A DNA stretch of 32,671 nt from Ruminococcus sp. GTDB taxonomy: Bacteria > Bacillota > Clostridia > Oscillospirales > Ruminococcaceae. The stretch is taken from NCBI GenBank assembly GCA_021200215.1, contig JAJQGV010000084.1:1000-33670 (forward strand), in the 5' to 3' direction. Of the stretch, positions 15,969-23,769 are shown piece after piece (position 1 is the first letter of the stretch; the number at the start of each line of letters is the position of its first letter). The notes under the pieces are model-generated. The model searched no databases and was not told the origin of the DNA. It saw only the letters and a program-made list of their open reading frames with translations. The position numbers and the translations under genes are program-made.

Positions 15969-16326
15969 TGATATTGTTTTCCTCCAAAACTATTCTTATT
16001 TCCAATCTGTTAGGTAGGCATATTATAGGTTTAGATGGCGTTTTAGTAAATCCAGTATGTACACAAGTATTATCGGAACAAGATGCCTCAACCACACCTA
16101 TTTCGCCAAGTTCATTCACTTGTATAACGTTGTAAGAGCCATCGTCATTAGATATAGTAAAGGTATCTTCTTTAGATAGGTCTACTACTCTTATTAACTT
16201 TGAATCTTTGTATATTTCAGCAGTAGTACTAGCATTGCTCCTAGATATGTAATCCACTACCAAGTAAGATACTATAAATACTATGAGCAATGCAACGGTT
16301 ATAATAATGGGCAGATGTTTTTTCAT
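15937..16326 (-). CDS. NusG domain II protein, membrane-anchored (EetA-like)
   Basis: 129-residue protein with one N-terminal membrane helix (about 7-25) and an extracytoplasmic NusG_II (DUF1312) domain. It shows the family pattern: LGEIGVVEASCSDNTCVHTG, then a hydrophobic IICLPNRLEIRI strand. The cysteine pair C-x4-C followed by CLP is typical and may be redox-active or bind a metal. Despite the name it is not a transcription factor. It starts 2 bases after the ApbE stop and overlaps the Gx gene, so the three are tightly coupled. In Listeria and Enterococcus flavin-based electron export the comparable gene is eetA. Confidence 0.82.
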   Translation of the reverse strand: MKKHLPIIITVALLIVFIVSYLVVDYISRSNASTTAEIYKDSKLIRVVDLSKEDTFTISNDDGSYNVIQVNELGEIGVVEASCSDNTCVHTGFTKTPSKPIICLPNRLEIRIVLEENNINEDEIDSYAY

Positions 16327-16328
16327 AA

Positions 16329-17360
16329 CTAAGCCATCTCCGAAAATTGATAATCTTGTACGTTAGAGGTTGTTTTAATAGAGCCATCATTTAATATAAT
16401 AATGGCATCGTAGCCCTCGATACTTTCTATTAAGGTTAAAGCCTTTTCCTCGCCAAGAACGAAACACGCTGTAGATAGTGCATCGCAATCTATACCATTA
16501 TCGCCCACTATGGTAACAGAAGATATTCCATTGTCGGCAGGATATCCTGTAGAGGTATCTAATATGTGATGATACTTCTTACCATCTTGAACGAAGTACT
16601 TTTCATAGTCACCCGATGTAACTACTGACATATCATCTACCTTTAAGGAACACACATAGTTAGAGGTATCATTAGGGTCTGTAATAGCTACGCTCCAGAG
16701 CTTTCCACTAGGTTTAGTTCCTATTGCAGATACATTACCCCCTAAGTTTAATATGGCAGAGGTCACACCGTTTTCAAGTAATACTTTTTTCATCTCATCG
16801 GCAATGTACCCCTTAGATATAGCACCAAAGTTAAGCTTAACGGTATTAGAACTAAACCTTACACTAGAACCATCTACTAAGATGTTTTCATAGTCTTTAA
16901 GATTAACATACTTAGATATCTCATCATTGGTAGGGACTTTAGGATTATCTGTGCCTATACCCCATAGCGATATTAAATCATCTATAGTAAAATCAAAAGC
17001 ACCATCAGTAAGGTTGCTGTAATATAGTGAAGTATCCAATACAGTTTTGAAGTCACTAGAAACCTCAACGGAAGTTTCAAAAGCGTTACTATTTACGTAG
17101 TTCACTTCGCTATCCTGTATGGTATTAGAGAACACTACCTCTAGTTGAGCAACTCTTTCAAAGGCAAGTTTGGTAGCCTCTTCGGAGTTTTCACCATATG
17201 CCTTTACGCTTATTGGAACGTTGAAGTACTCTTGAACCTCGGAATATTCAACAGGAACGCTAGTGCTACCATTAGAGCCATCTGTACCACTAGATGTACA
17301 ACCACACACTAAAGATGATATTAACATCATAGACATTACTACTTTTAACATTCTACGCAT
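16329..17360 (-). CDS. apbE: FAD:protein FMN transferase (ApbE family) lipoprotein
   Basis: Transfers FMN from FAD onto a Thr or Ser of a partner protein outside the membrane, using Mg. The 343-residue product has a lipoprotein signal with lipobox LVCGC (Cys21). It shows the ApbE blocks FNFGAISKGY-like LNFGAISKGYIADE, LNLGGNVSAIG, VTSGDYEKYF, HHILDTSTGYPAD and the metal-site region DCDALSTACFVLG. The obvious substrate is the FMN-binding protein two genes upstream, which has an acceptor motif. It has its own promoter, TTGATA-N17-TATAAT (17390-17418), and heads an operon with the NusG-II and Gx genes. The arrangement resembles Listeria FmnB and its neighbours. Confidence 0.93.
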   Translation of the reverse strand: MRRMLKVVMSMMLISSLVCGCTSSGTDGSNGSTSVPVEYSEVQEYFNVPISVKAYGENSEEATKLAFERVAQLEVVFSNTIQDSEVNYVNSNAFETSVEVSSDFKTVLDTSLYYSNLTDGAFDFTIDDLISLWGIGTDNPKVPTNDEISKYVNLKDYENILVDGSSVRFSSNTVKLNFGAISKGYIADEMKKVLLENGVTSAILNLGGNVSAIGTKPSGKLWSVAITDPNDTSNYVCSLKVDDMSVVTSGDYEKYFVQDGKKYHHILDTSTGYPADNGISSVTIVGDNGIDCDALSTACFVLGEEKALTLIESIEGYDAIIILNDGSIKTTSNVQDYQFSEMA

Positions 17361-17389
17361 AAAAAAACCCCACTTAACGTACTGTATAT

Positions 17390-17418
17390 ATTATAACATT
17401 AATTAGAAAGAGTATCAA
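17390..17418 (-). promoter_or_regulatory. Promoter of the apbE-nusG2-Gx operon
   Basis: On the minus strand TTGATA (17413-17418), 17-base spacer, TATAAT (17390-17395). No GTTAGC-type operator is present here. Confidence 0.85.
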
Positions 17419-17448
17419 TAGTTATACGCAACCATTGAATACTATATC

Positions 17449-18279
17449 TTAAGTGATTACAAAGTATGCTATCAAAATAACTATAGATATTATTATAGCC
17501 ACCCACTTAGGAAGTCTTTTGTACATAACCGATAGAGAAGTATTTTTTCTAGGACAAACGTCTGTACACTTCATGCACTTAATACACTCTCCCGAACATA
17601 CCTCTGAAGTTTTATTTAAATCTATTCCCATAGGACAGTTATTAGTACATATAGGACACTTACCACACTTATCATTAGGCTTGTATATGGTAAATAGTTT
17701 CAACCTATCCACTATTGAAAATAATGCTCCCAAGGGGCATATAAATCTGCAATAGAAACGTTCAAAGAAAGCACTAAATATAGTAACTATGACCAGAGCT
17801 ATTACACTTATGTATACTCTTGATAGGTTTTTAAAGTTTCCCGATACCACCATAGCAAAACTATCCCAAACGTCCGTACCCGTCAACACACTTTGATATC
17901 CTACTATACAGAGTATCACCACAAAAGCCAACGTAAGGTATTTAAAATATCTTAGATATTTTTCTGTAGGCTGAAGTTTAGGCTTTAATCTTTTAGTAAA
18001 CCTACCGAATATAAAATATATCAGTTCAGAGTATGCTCCAAATAGGCAAAGCCAACCACAGAAGAACCTACCAAATATAAAGGTTGCTATCAATAGTAGT
18101 AGAGCCACCATAATGAACGAACTCAAGCCACTATATGAACCTTCAGCCAAACCGACTATTAAACTTTTCAAGCCGTTCAATCCAATTGAGAATATTGCAG
18201 GTGCTAAGAATAGCATACTCAACTGAATTAAATGCCTAACGACCTGTACATATGATATCTTAAACTTTTTATTTTGCAT
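17449..18279 (-). CDS. Polytopic 4Fe-4S membrane protein (NapH/YccM-like)
   Basis: Membrane electron-transfer protein of 276 residues with about five to six helices. FCGWLCLFGA (Cys74, Cys78) and YCRFICPLGA (Cys177, Cys181) are the paired CxxxC motifs of this family. Then come two ferredoxin-type clusters, Cys205/208/211/215 and Cys232/235/238/242, and a last helix. It probably passes electrons across or along the membrane to the covalent flavin of the neighbouring FMN-binding protein. It follows that gene in the same direction after a 25-base hairpin, and lies before the apbE promoter. GAGG precedes the ATG. The redox role is well supported, the partners inferred. Confidence 0.88.
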   Translation of the reverse strand: MQNKKFKISYVQVVRHLIQLSMLFLAPAIFSIGLNGLKSLIVGLAEGSYSGLSSFIMVALLLLIATFIFGRFFCGWLCLFGAYSELIYFIFGRFTKRLKPKLQPTEKYLRYFKYLTLAFVVILCIVGYQSVLTGTDVWDSFAMVVSGNFKNLSRVYISVIALVIVTIFSAFFERFYCRFICPLGALFSIVDRLKLFTIYKPNDKCGKCPICTNNCPMGIDLNKTSEVCSGECIKCMKCTDVCPRKNTSLSVMYKRLPKWVAIIISIVILIAYFVIT

Positions 18280-18305
18280 AATAAAAACCTCTTAGTATTA
18301 GGTAT

Positions 18306-18330
18306 AGGAACATCTTAATAAGACGTTCCT
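18306..18330 (-). other. Intercistronic hairpin between the FMN-binding and 4Fe-4S genes
   Basis: AGGAACATCTTA (18306-18317) against TAAGACGTTCCT (18319-18330), one mismatch. No U-tract follows on the minus strand, so it is more likely an mRNA-processing or stability element than a terminator. Confidence 0.5.
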
Positions 18331-18372
18331 ACTCCATAATTATGTATGTTAATATGAATATAGAAAGGATAC

Positions 18373-18996
18373 CTACTTTTTAAGCTTCCTTTTAGCAGTA
18401 GATACTCCAAAACTAGCTACACCACAAGCCACTATAGTAATAGCAATACCCACTAAACTATTATCACCAGTTTGAGTAGCAGTATCTTCAGAAGATATAG
18501 TAGTAGTAGTAGTAGTATCGTCGTCGTCATCACTGCTAGTATCGTTAGAACTTGTGGTAGTGGTAGTATCATCTTCACTAGTTTCAGAAGTTTCTGTAGC
18601 GGTAGTAGTAGTAGTATCTTCTTCTTGAGTAGTAGCCTCAGTTTCATCTGAAGCCTCTGCATTGGATAGAGCATCTTTAACGGCATCTATAATACCGTTA
18701 GAACTGTAGGTTGCACCACTTACAGCGTCTACATCGGTACTTTGATTAGCAATAATCTTGTCTATAACGCCTTGAGCATCTGTAATGTATGGTTCATCAT
18801 CGGAATGGCTTACTATCTCAATACTAGATATCTCACCATTGGAAACTACCACCTCTACGTTGATATCATCGTTCATACCTAAAGCACTACCAGTATATGT
18901 ACCATCGATATATGAAACTGCACTAGCTGTTATATTCATACAACTAAATGCACACATCAAAGATGTAACTAAAGTTATTAAACCTTTATTCTTCAT
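18373..18996 (-). CDS. Surface FMN-binding protein with covalent flavin site
   Basis: Extracellular flavoprotein of 207 residues. The signal peptide is about 1-26, then an FMN_bind domain (28-110) ending in DAVSGATYSS, where Thr96 is the predicted acceptor of FMN from ApbE. A long Thr/Glu/Asp linker follows, then TQTGD, a hydrophobic helix and the basic tail KRKLKK. That tail looks like a sortase signal with a variant LPxTG motif, so it is either wall-attached or membrane-held. It resembles a single-domain PplA of flavin-based electron export. The start at 18996 is set by AAAGGAGAGG 7 bases upstream. Its promoter carries operator F at the start of the transcript. Confidence 0.88.
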   Translation of the reverse strand: MKNKGLITLVTSLMCAFSCMNITASAVSYIDGTYTGSALGMNDDINVEVVVSNGEISSIEIVSHSDDEPYITDAQGVIDKIIANQSTDVDAVSGATYSSNGIIDAVKDALSNAEASDETEATTQEEDTTTTTATETSETSEDDTTTTTSSNDTSSDDDDDTTTTTTISSEDTATQTGDNSLVGIAITIVACGVASFGVSTAKRKLKK

Positions 18997-19022
18997 AAAT
19001 AAACCTCTCCTTTTAAAGTTTA

Positions 19023-19040
19023 GGTTAGGCACTGCTAACC
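19023..19040. promoter_or_regulatory. Predicted DtxR-like operator, site F
   Basis: GGTTAGGCACTGCTAACC: GTTAGG-N4-GCTAAC with one arm mismatch and an outer G-C pair. It lies a few bases downstream of the expected transcription start of the FMN-binding protein gene. Confidence 0.62.
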
Positions 19041-19047
19041 ATTGATA

Positions 19048-19076
19048 AGTTTACAACATTTCTATGTTTTAGTCAA
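19048..19076 (-). promoter_or_regulatory. Promoter of the FMN-binding protein gene
   Basis: On the minus strand TTGACT (19071-19076), 17-base spacer, TAAACT (19048-19053). The same unusual -10, TAAACT, is found at the DUF2325 promoter. Confidence 0.75.
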
Positions 19077-19163
19077 CACAATTATTTTCCAAAGCCATAG
19101 TATTCCTTAAGGGAATCAACGTAGGCACGAGGATTTTATCTTTAAACTAATTTTTTGCTGTTT

Positions 19164-19179
19164 GTTAGCTTATGCTAAC
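19164..19179. promoter_or_regulatory. Predicted DtxR-like operator, site E
   Basis: GTTAGC-TTAT-GCTAAC, perfect and identical in core to site D. It lies about 88 bases upstream of the FMN-binding gene's -35 box, too far for simple occlusion; looping with site F is possible. The surrounding 19077-19194 holds no gene. Confidence 0.65.
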
Positions 19180-19194
19180 TTTTCTAAACACTTA

Positions 19195-19232
19195 GAAAAA
19201 AGTTTCTCAATCACACCTTAGATTGAGAAACT
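19195..19232 (-). terminator. Terminator of the ECF / transcobalamin-like operon
   Basis: 12-bp perfect stem AGTTTCTCAATC / GATTGAGAAACT (19201-19212, 19221-19232); on the minus strand TTTTTTC follows. Confidence 0.92.
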
Positions 19233-19254
19233 TTCCGTATATAAATCTTATGCA

Positions 19255-21432
19255 CTAAAAACTTTCTACCAAACCTAGTAGATATTTTTTGAGTATTAAT
19301 AAATCATTAGATTTAACATCGCCATCTTGAGTAGCATCTGCATTAACTAAACTTTGATTATCTAAATCATCTAAACCTAGTAGATATCTTTTAAGTAGTA
19401 GTAGGTCATTAGACTTAATACTGCCATCAACGTTGATATCACCTAATAGAGTCACTTGAACTTGTGTTGTTGTTGTAGTAGTAACGGTAGTATCTATTGA
19501 AGTAGAAGAAGAAGTAGTAGTAGTATCTATAGTAGTAACGGTATCAGACGTAGTAGTAGTATCTGTAGTAGTAATGGTATCAGATGTAGTAGTAGTAGTA
19601 TCTGTGGTAGTAACGGTATCAGATGTAGTAGTAGTATCTGTAGTAGTAGTAACCTCATCAGATGTAGTAGTAGTTTCAATAGAAGTTTCTGTAGTAATCT
19701 CAGTATCATCGGTAGTAGTAACCTCAGATTGTTTTAAGTCGCTGTAGTCATATAGTGAAGTTTGACCGTTTAAGAATCTGTTGTAAGCAGTTAAAGAGTA
19801 GCCTATCTGTTCGGTAGTCATTTGGTCTACAGAGCCATCTAACTGATATTTAAAAGATACGTTATCGTCATCTACTACAGCAAAGTTCATCAAATAAGAT
19901 AGTATAGTATCGCCATCATCTGTTATGAACCTAGTATCTTTAAGACTATCTATGCCCAATATGGATAATGCACATAGTACCTGTGTAGTACTACAAGGAT
20001 TCTCACTACCCCATGATGCATATCCACCATCAGAACATTGCACCTCAGATAGTAGGTCTATAGCCTTATCCACTGCAGATTTAACTTCAACATTGGAATC
20101 ATAGTAAGGTGCTAACGCTTGTAGAACCATAGCAGTCATATCCACATCATAGGTAGAGCCAAAGAACGTCCAACCACCATCTTCCAACTGTGCTGATAGA
20201 ATATAATCTACTAACTTTTCACGGCTATTTTGAGTCTTTCCATCTTCACAAGTTGAAATCTCATAGTTACAAGTATCTAAAGCGAGTAGACTATACACTG
20301 CACCGTTTAAACCTTGATTAATTGCAAAGTCATAGTCGGCAAGTGGAGATATTAAATCGTAGCTTTCAAAGTTAGAGGCATCATAGCCCAGCGATGATAA
20401 TGCAAGTATTACTCTTGCGTACTCTGTAGCTTTAGTAGTACTCAACACACCATCACAATCGATTAAGGTGCTTTTAAGATTTTCAAGATAGCTATTCTTA
20501 AAATCCTCTGTAATATTTCCCGAACGTGCCAACTGAATTACAGACCATTCTCCACCTAGTGAACCCACGCTAGGATTCTCAACAGTGCTTAGAATATAGT
20601 TAGATACGCCATCTTCAAGAGTATCTATGCTGTAGCCAATATCCTTAATATTTCCATTAATATAAGCCTCAATAGAGTCATTTAAAGTTTTAGTAGCAGT
20701 AGCTATTTCTTCCTCAGTAGATGTAAAATCTATAGCGATATCGTAAGCAGTATCATAAGAAGTTCCTGCGTAACCATAGTAGTTAGCATATGCCATTGCA
20801 GAGTATAAATCGGTTTTATCATTAGCATCTACCATAGCTTGAGTACCCCAGCCATCGTAACCCAAATCAGCACCGTAACCCCATACAGTAAAAGCCCATC
20901 TAATGACCACATTACCATTGCACAGATTAGCTTGTGAAGTTATATCCACAGCAGTGTCAGGTTCGTTTATTATTTCATATTCAGAACTACCTACCCAAGC
21001 AGAGGTATCATTTACATAGTACAGCCACCCAGACATAGAGGAATAGTCATATGCACCAAGAACGTCATCAGAGTTAGTTTCCTCATAGTTTTCTATAAAG
21101 GTTTCATCGTTCATAAGCCATTCTGGAAAGTTTACCACACCAGTATCAGCACCCTTAATTCCCGTTATGTATGAGTAATCGCCTTCAATCTCAATGCCAA
21201 GTTCATTAAAGAGCTTTTCTGTGATAGTCCCTGCAGTATCTCCCTCTTCATACTCAACCAAAGTTGGTTGAATAAAGTAATCTTGACCTAGAATAGAAGT
21301 ATCCACAAGAACAGTAACGTAGTTTACATCGTCTACAGTTTCGGCAATGGTAGACATAGGAACGAATGGCATAGTTTGAACTGCTAGAGTTAAGCCAGCC
21401 AATGCAGATATCAACCTTTTAGTAAATTTCAT
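19255..21432 (-). CDS. Transcobalamin-like DUF4430 + alpha/alpha-barrel protein with dockerin
   Basis: Secreted protein of 725 residues. Signal peptide about 1-30. DUF4430 (about 38-190) contains MSGWLYYVND and a late VVIRWAFTVWGYGADLG. Residues about 260-590 form a prenyltransferase/squalene-oxidase-like barrel with repeats such as QLEDGGWTFFGS and QCSDGGYASWGS. Then come a Thr-rich linker and a type I dockerin (about 662-725). These two folds are the two halves of animal transcobalamin and intrinsic factor, here in reverse order. As last gene of an ECF operon it is a candidate vitamin-B12 (corrinoid) capture protein held on the cell surface by a cohesin. The fold is fairly firm; the ligand is inferred. 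Start 21432 has GGAGG 8 bases upstream. A large hairpin separates it from the S-component gene. Confidence 0.85.
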   Translation of the reverse strand: MKFTKRLISALAGLTLAVQTMPFVPMSTIAETVDDVNYVTVLVDTSILGQDYFIQPTLVEYEEGDTAGTITEKLFNELGIEIEGDYSYITGIKGADTGVVNFPEWLMNDETFIENYEETNSDDVLGAYDYSSMSGWLYYVNDTSAWVGSSEYEIINEPDTAVDITSQANLCNGNVVIRWAFTVWGYGADLGYDGWGTQAMVDANDKTDLYSAMAYANYYGYAGTSYDTAYDIAIDFTSTEEEIATATKTLNDSIEAYINGNIKDIGYSIDTLEDGVSNYILSTVENPSVGSLGGEWSVIQLARSGNITEDFKNSYLENLKSTLIDCDGVLSTTKATEYARVILALSSLGYDASNFESYDLISPLADYDFAINQGLNGAVYSLLALDTCNYEISTCEDGKTQNSREKLVDYILSAQLEDGGWTFFGSTYDVDMTAMVLQALAPYYDSNVEVKSAVDKAIDLLSEVQCSDGGYASWGSENPCSTTQVLCALSILGIDSLKDTRFITDDGDTILSYLMNFAVVDDDNVSFKYQLDGSVDQMTTEQIGYSLTAYNRFLNGQTSLYDYSDLKQSEVTTTDDTEITTETSIETTTTSDEVTTTTDTTTTSDTVTTTDTTTTTSDTITTTDTTTTSDTVTTIDTTTTSSSTSIDTTVTTTTTTQVQVTLLGDINVDGSIKSNDLLLLKRYLLGLDDLDNQSLVNADATQDGDVKSNDLLILKKYLLGLVESF

Positions 21433-21460
21433 AGAATAAACCTCCAAAAATATAATATAG

Positions 21461-21502
21461 TAAATCTAGTAGTATAGTTAGGCTATACATATACTAGATT
21501 TA
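21461..21502 (-). other. Long hairpin upstream of the transcobalamin-like gene
   Basis: TAAATCTAGTA (21461-21471) pairs with TACTAGATTTA (21492-21502) and GTATAG with CTATAC inside, 17 bp in all, with a 3-base bulge and a 5-base loop. No U-tract follows, and the ribosome site comes shortly after, so it is probably a processing or mRNA-stability element or a protein site. Confidence 0.6.
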
Positions 21503-21542
21503 ACATAACAACATAATATAGCATATCTAAAAGAACCCCCTT

Positions 21543-22205
21543 TTAACTTTGCATTAGATTATACTTAACCTTTAAGCGTTCTATCTTTTGAACCATAGGA
21601 TTTGTTATAATGTACAGAAATATAGCGGTAGACATCGCATGGATTAAATCGAAAGGGACTCCTGAAACCATGTATGATAGTACTACCTTAAGATTTATAT
21701 AGGAAGAGTACATTAAAGCAGAAGAGAAGTTTAATATTGTACCATATAGTACTAACGTTATTAAAAATCCAAAGAGCATTAGTTTGTACTTGTTCACTTT
21801 TTTGTTGTAGAATATGTATCCAGATATTAAACCGATTAAACCCCACGCAAACATCTGAAAAGGAGTCCAAGACCCTTGAGAGAATATAAAGTTAGATATA
21901 AATGCCGACAACATTCCTACTAACATTCCACTTTCTGCTCCTAAGGTAATTCCAGATATTATTACTATAGCAGTTACAGGTTTAAACTGTGGCAACCAAT
22001 AAAAAGCCGTTCTGCCTATTACTGCTATGGCTATTAAAGATGCTATTAAAACTATCTCACGAACCTTTAACCTACGACCAGTCTTATGAATTAATAATGC
22101 CATAGATATTATTAATAAGAATATACTTACCACATAGTAATATCTGCTACCTGTGACAACCCCTATAGCTATAGATAGTACCATTAATATTAAAGATATC
22201 AACAT
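21543..22205 (-). CDS. ECF transporter S component (possibly cobalamin type)
   Basis: Substrate-binding membrane subunit of an energy-coupling-factor importer, 220 residues with about seven hydrophobic segments. The region GRTAFYWLPQFKPVTAIVIISG, then a glycine-rich segment, then SQGSWTPFQMFAWGLIG is characteristic of vitamin S components, and in my reading closest to corrinoid-type ones; I could not confirm this by alignment. It lies 4 bases after the ATPase gene and shares the operon with T and A components, so this is a dedicated (group I) ECF system. The DUF4430 neighbours support cobalamin or another corrinoid as the substrate, but that is inference. Confidence 0.8.
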   Translation of the reverse strand: MLISLILMVLSIAIGVVTGSRYYYVVSIFLLIISMALLIHKTGRRLKVREIVLIASLIAIAVIGRTAFYWLPQFKPVTAIVIISGITLGAESGMLVGMLSAFISNFIFSQGSWTPFQMFAWGLIGLISGYIFYNKKVNKYKLMLFGFLITLVLYGTILNFSSALMYSSYINLKVVLSYMVSGVPFDLIHAMSTAIFLYIITNPMVQKIERLKVKYNLMQS

Positions 22206-22209
22206 ATTT

Positions 22210-23769
22210 TTAAGAAACCTCTTTGTGAGTAAAATCGTTTGGAATTAAATATCCCCTATTCTGTTTGCCCAATATTCTACCAATAGAAGTAGTAAAATAT
22301 CTGTTGTTAGATAATATCTCACGAGGAGAACCATCGGAAAGGATTTCACCTTGGAACATAACTATTAATCTGTTAGCGATTTCAAAGGTAAAGTCTATAT
22401 CGTGCGATACTATTATTATAGTCTTACCTTTAGAAGATAGTTCTTTTACTATACCCTTAAAGATATTTTTCCTATGGATATCTAAGCACTTAGTAGGCTC
22501 ATCGAAGATTATAATGTTAGCCTCTAGGAGTAATATCTTTGCAATAGCGGACATCTGTTGTTCACCACCCGATAGGTCATATGGGTGACTGTCTTTAAAG
22601 CGTTCTAAATCTGTGAGCTTTAACATATTTAATATAGTACTATCATCTATAGGTAAACCATTCAGCTTAGTAGATTTTAAATCCTCGAATAGTGTACTCT
22701 TACAGAATACCGTTTGAACGTCTTGAGGTAAGCAAGTTATGGTATCTAAGATTTTAATCTTGCCATACTTAGATTTTAAAGCACCTACCATTAAAGACAT
22801 TAAAGTTGACTTTCCAGAGCCATTTGCTCCAATGATGCAAGTAATCTCATTTGAGTACAGTTTTAAATCTAAGCCGTTTAAGACGTCAATAGTATCACGA
22901 GAGTATCTAAAGTAGAGGTTTTTAATATCTACCTTTAAGTGTTCTTTTTTATGAGTTACACTTTCAAAAGGGATATTCTTGTAGTTTCTGTTTAAGAACT
23001 CATCTCTAAAGTTTGATACATTCAACGCATTAGATGTAAAACCCTCATAATATGCTACTCTAACATATGGAGGTAAGAACGGAATACTTTCACTAGTATT
23101 AAACATACCCTCTTTAGAAGTATCTTTAAGAATAGTTCCGTTCTGCATAAATACAAGCCTATTGGCATATAAGAATATATAGTCTAAGGAGTGTTCAGTT
23201 ACTACTATAGTTATTCCTAACTCTTGATTCAATCTTTTTAGAACGCTCATAAACTCGTTTACCGATATTGGGTCTAAATGTGATGTAGGCTCATCTAATA
23301 TTAAAATCTCAGGGTCAGTTACCATAATCGATGCTAAAGCTAGTATCTGTTTCTGCCCGCCAGATAGTTCTTCCACCGACTTATAATACCAACTATCTAT
23401 ACCGAAGTAGGTAGCTATCTCCATTACCTTAGAGCGAATAACCTCTGAAGGCATTGAGAGATTTTCCAACCCGAAAGCCAACTCATGCCAAACCTTATCT
23501 GTAACTATCTGATTATTTACATTCTGTGATACGTAACCTACCTTACCTATAGGAACTCTATCCATAGGTTGACCATCTATAAGAACCTTTCCACGCTTTT
23601 CCCCTGCTAAAGGAGTAGGCAACATTTGACGTACTAAAGTAGTCTTACCACACCCCGATTCTCCAAATATTACTATAAACTCACCTAAGCCTATATTTAA
23701 ATCTATGCCTTTTAGAATATCCTCACTACTAGTTGGATATTTAAAAGAGAAGTTTCTATACTCTACCAT
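22210..23769 (-). CDS. ECF transporter ATPase, two fused ABC domains
   Basis: Energising subunit of 519 residues, equivalent to EcfA plus EcfA' in one chain. The first domain has Walker A GESGCGKTT, signature LSGGQKQ and Walker B LILDEPTS. The second has GANGSGKST, LSGGEQQMS and IIFDEPTK. Both sites look catalytically intact. The start at 23769 (MVEYRNFSF) overlaps the end of the T-component gene by 7 bases, whereas a longer reading from 23811 would overlap it deeply. Translational coupling with the T component below fits a fixed complex. Confidence 0.92.
   Translation of the reverse strand: MVEYRNFSFKYPTSSEDILKGIDLNIGLGEFIVIFGESGCGKTTLVRQMLPTPLAGEKRGKVLIDGQPMDRVPIGKVGYVSQNVNNQIVTDKVWHELAFGLENLSMPSEVIRSKVMEIATYFGIDSWYYKSVEELSGGQKQILALASIMVTDPEILILDEPTSHLDPISVNEFMSVLKRLNQELGITIVVTEHSLDYIFLYANRLVFMQNGTILKDTSKEGMFNTSESIPFLPPYVRVAYYEGFTSNALNVSNFRDEFLNRNYKNIPFESVTHKKEHLKVDIKNLYFRYSRDTIDVLNGLDLKLYSNEITCIIGANGSGKSTLMSLMVGALKSKYGKIKILDTITCLPQDVQTVFCKSTLFEDLKSTKLNGLPIDDSTILNMLKLTDLERFKDSHPYDLSGGEQQMSAIAKILLLEANIIIFDEPTKCLDIHRKNIFKGIVKELSSKGKTIIIVSHDIDFTFEIANRLIVMFQGEILSDGSPREILSNNRYFTTSIGRILGKQNRGYLIPNDFTHKEVS

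Noticed and set aside
15937..16326. Transcription antitermination factor NusG
   Set aside because: Only the NusG domain II-like fold is present, behind a membrane helix, with exported cysteines and electron-transfer neighbours; the NGN and KOW domains of NusG are absent.
19460..19720. CRISPR-like or minisatellite repeats
   Set aside because: These are Thr/Asp/Ser codon runs of the linker in the transcobalamin-like protein; there are no unique spacers of constant length and no cas genes in the window.
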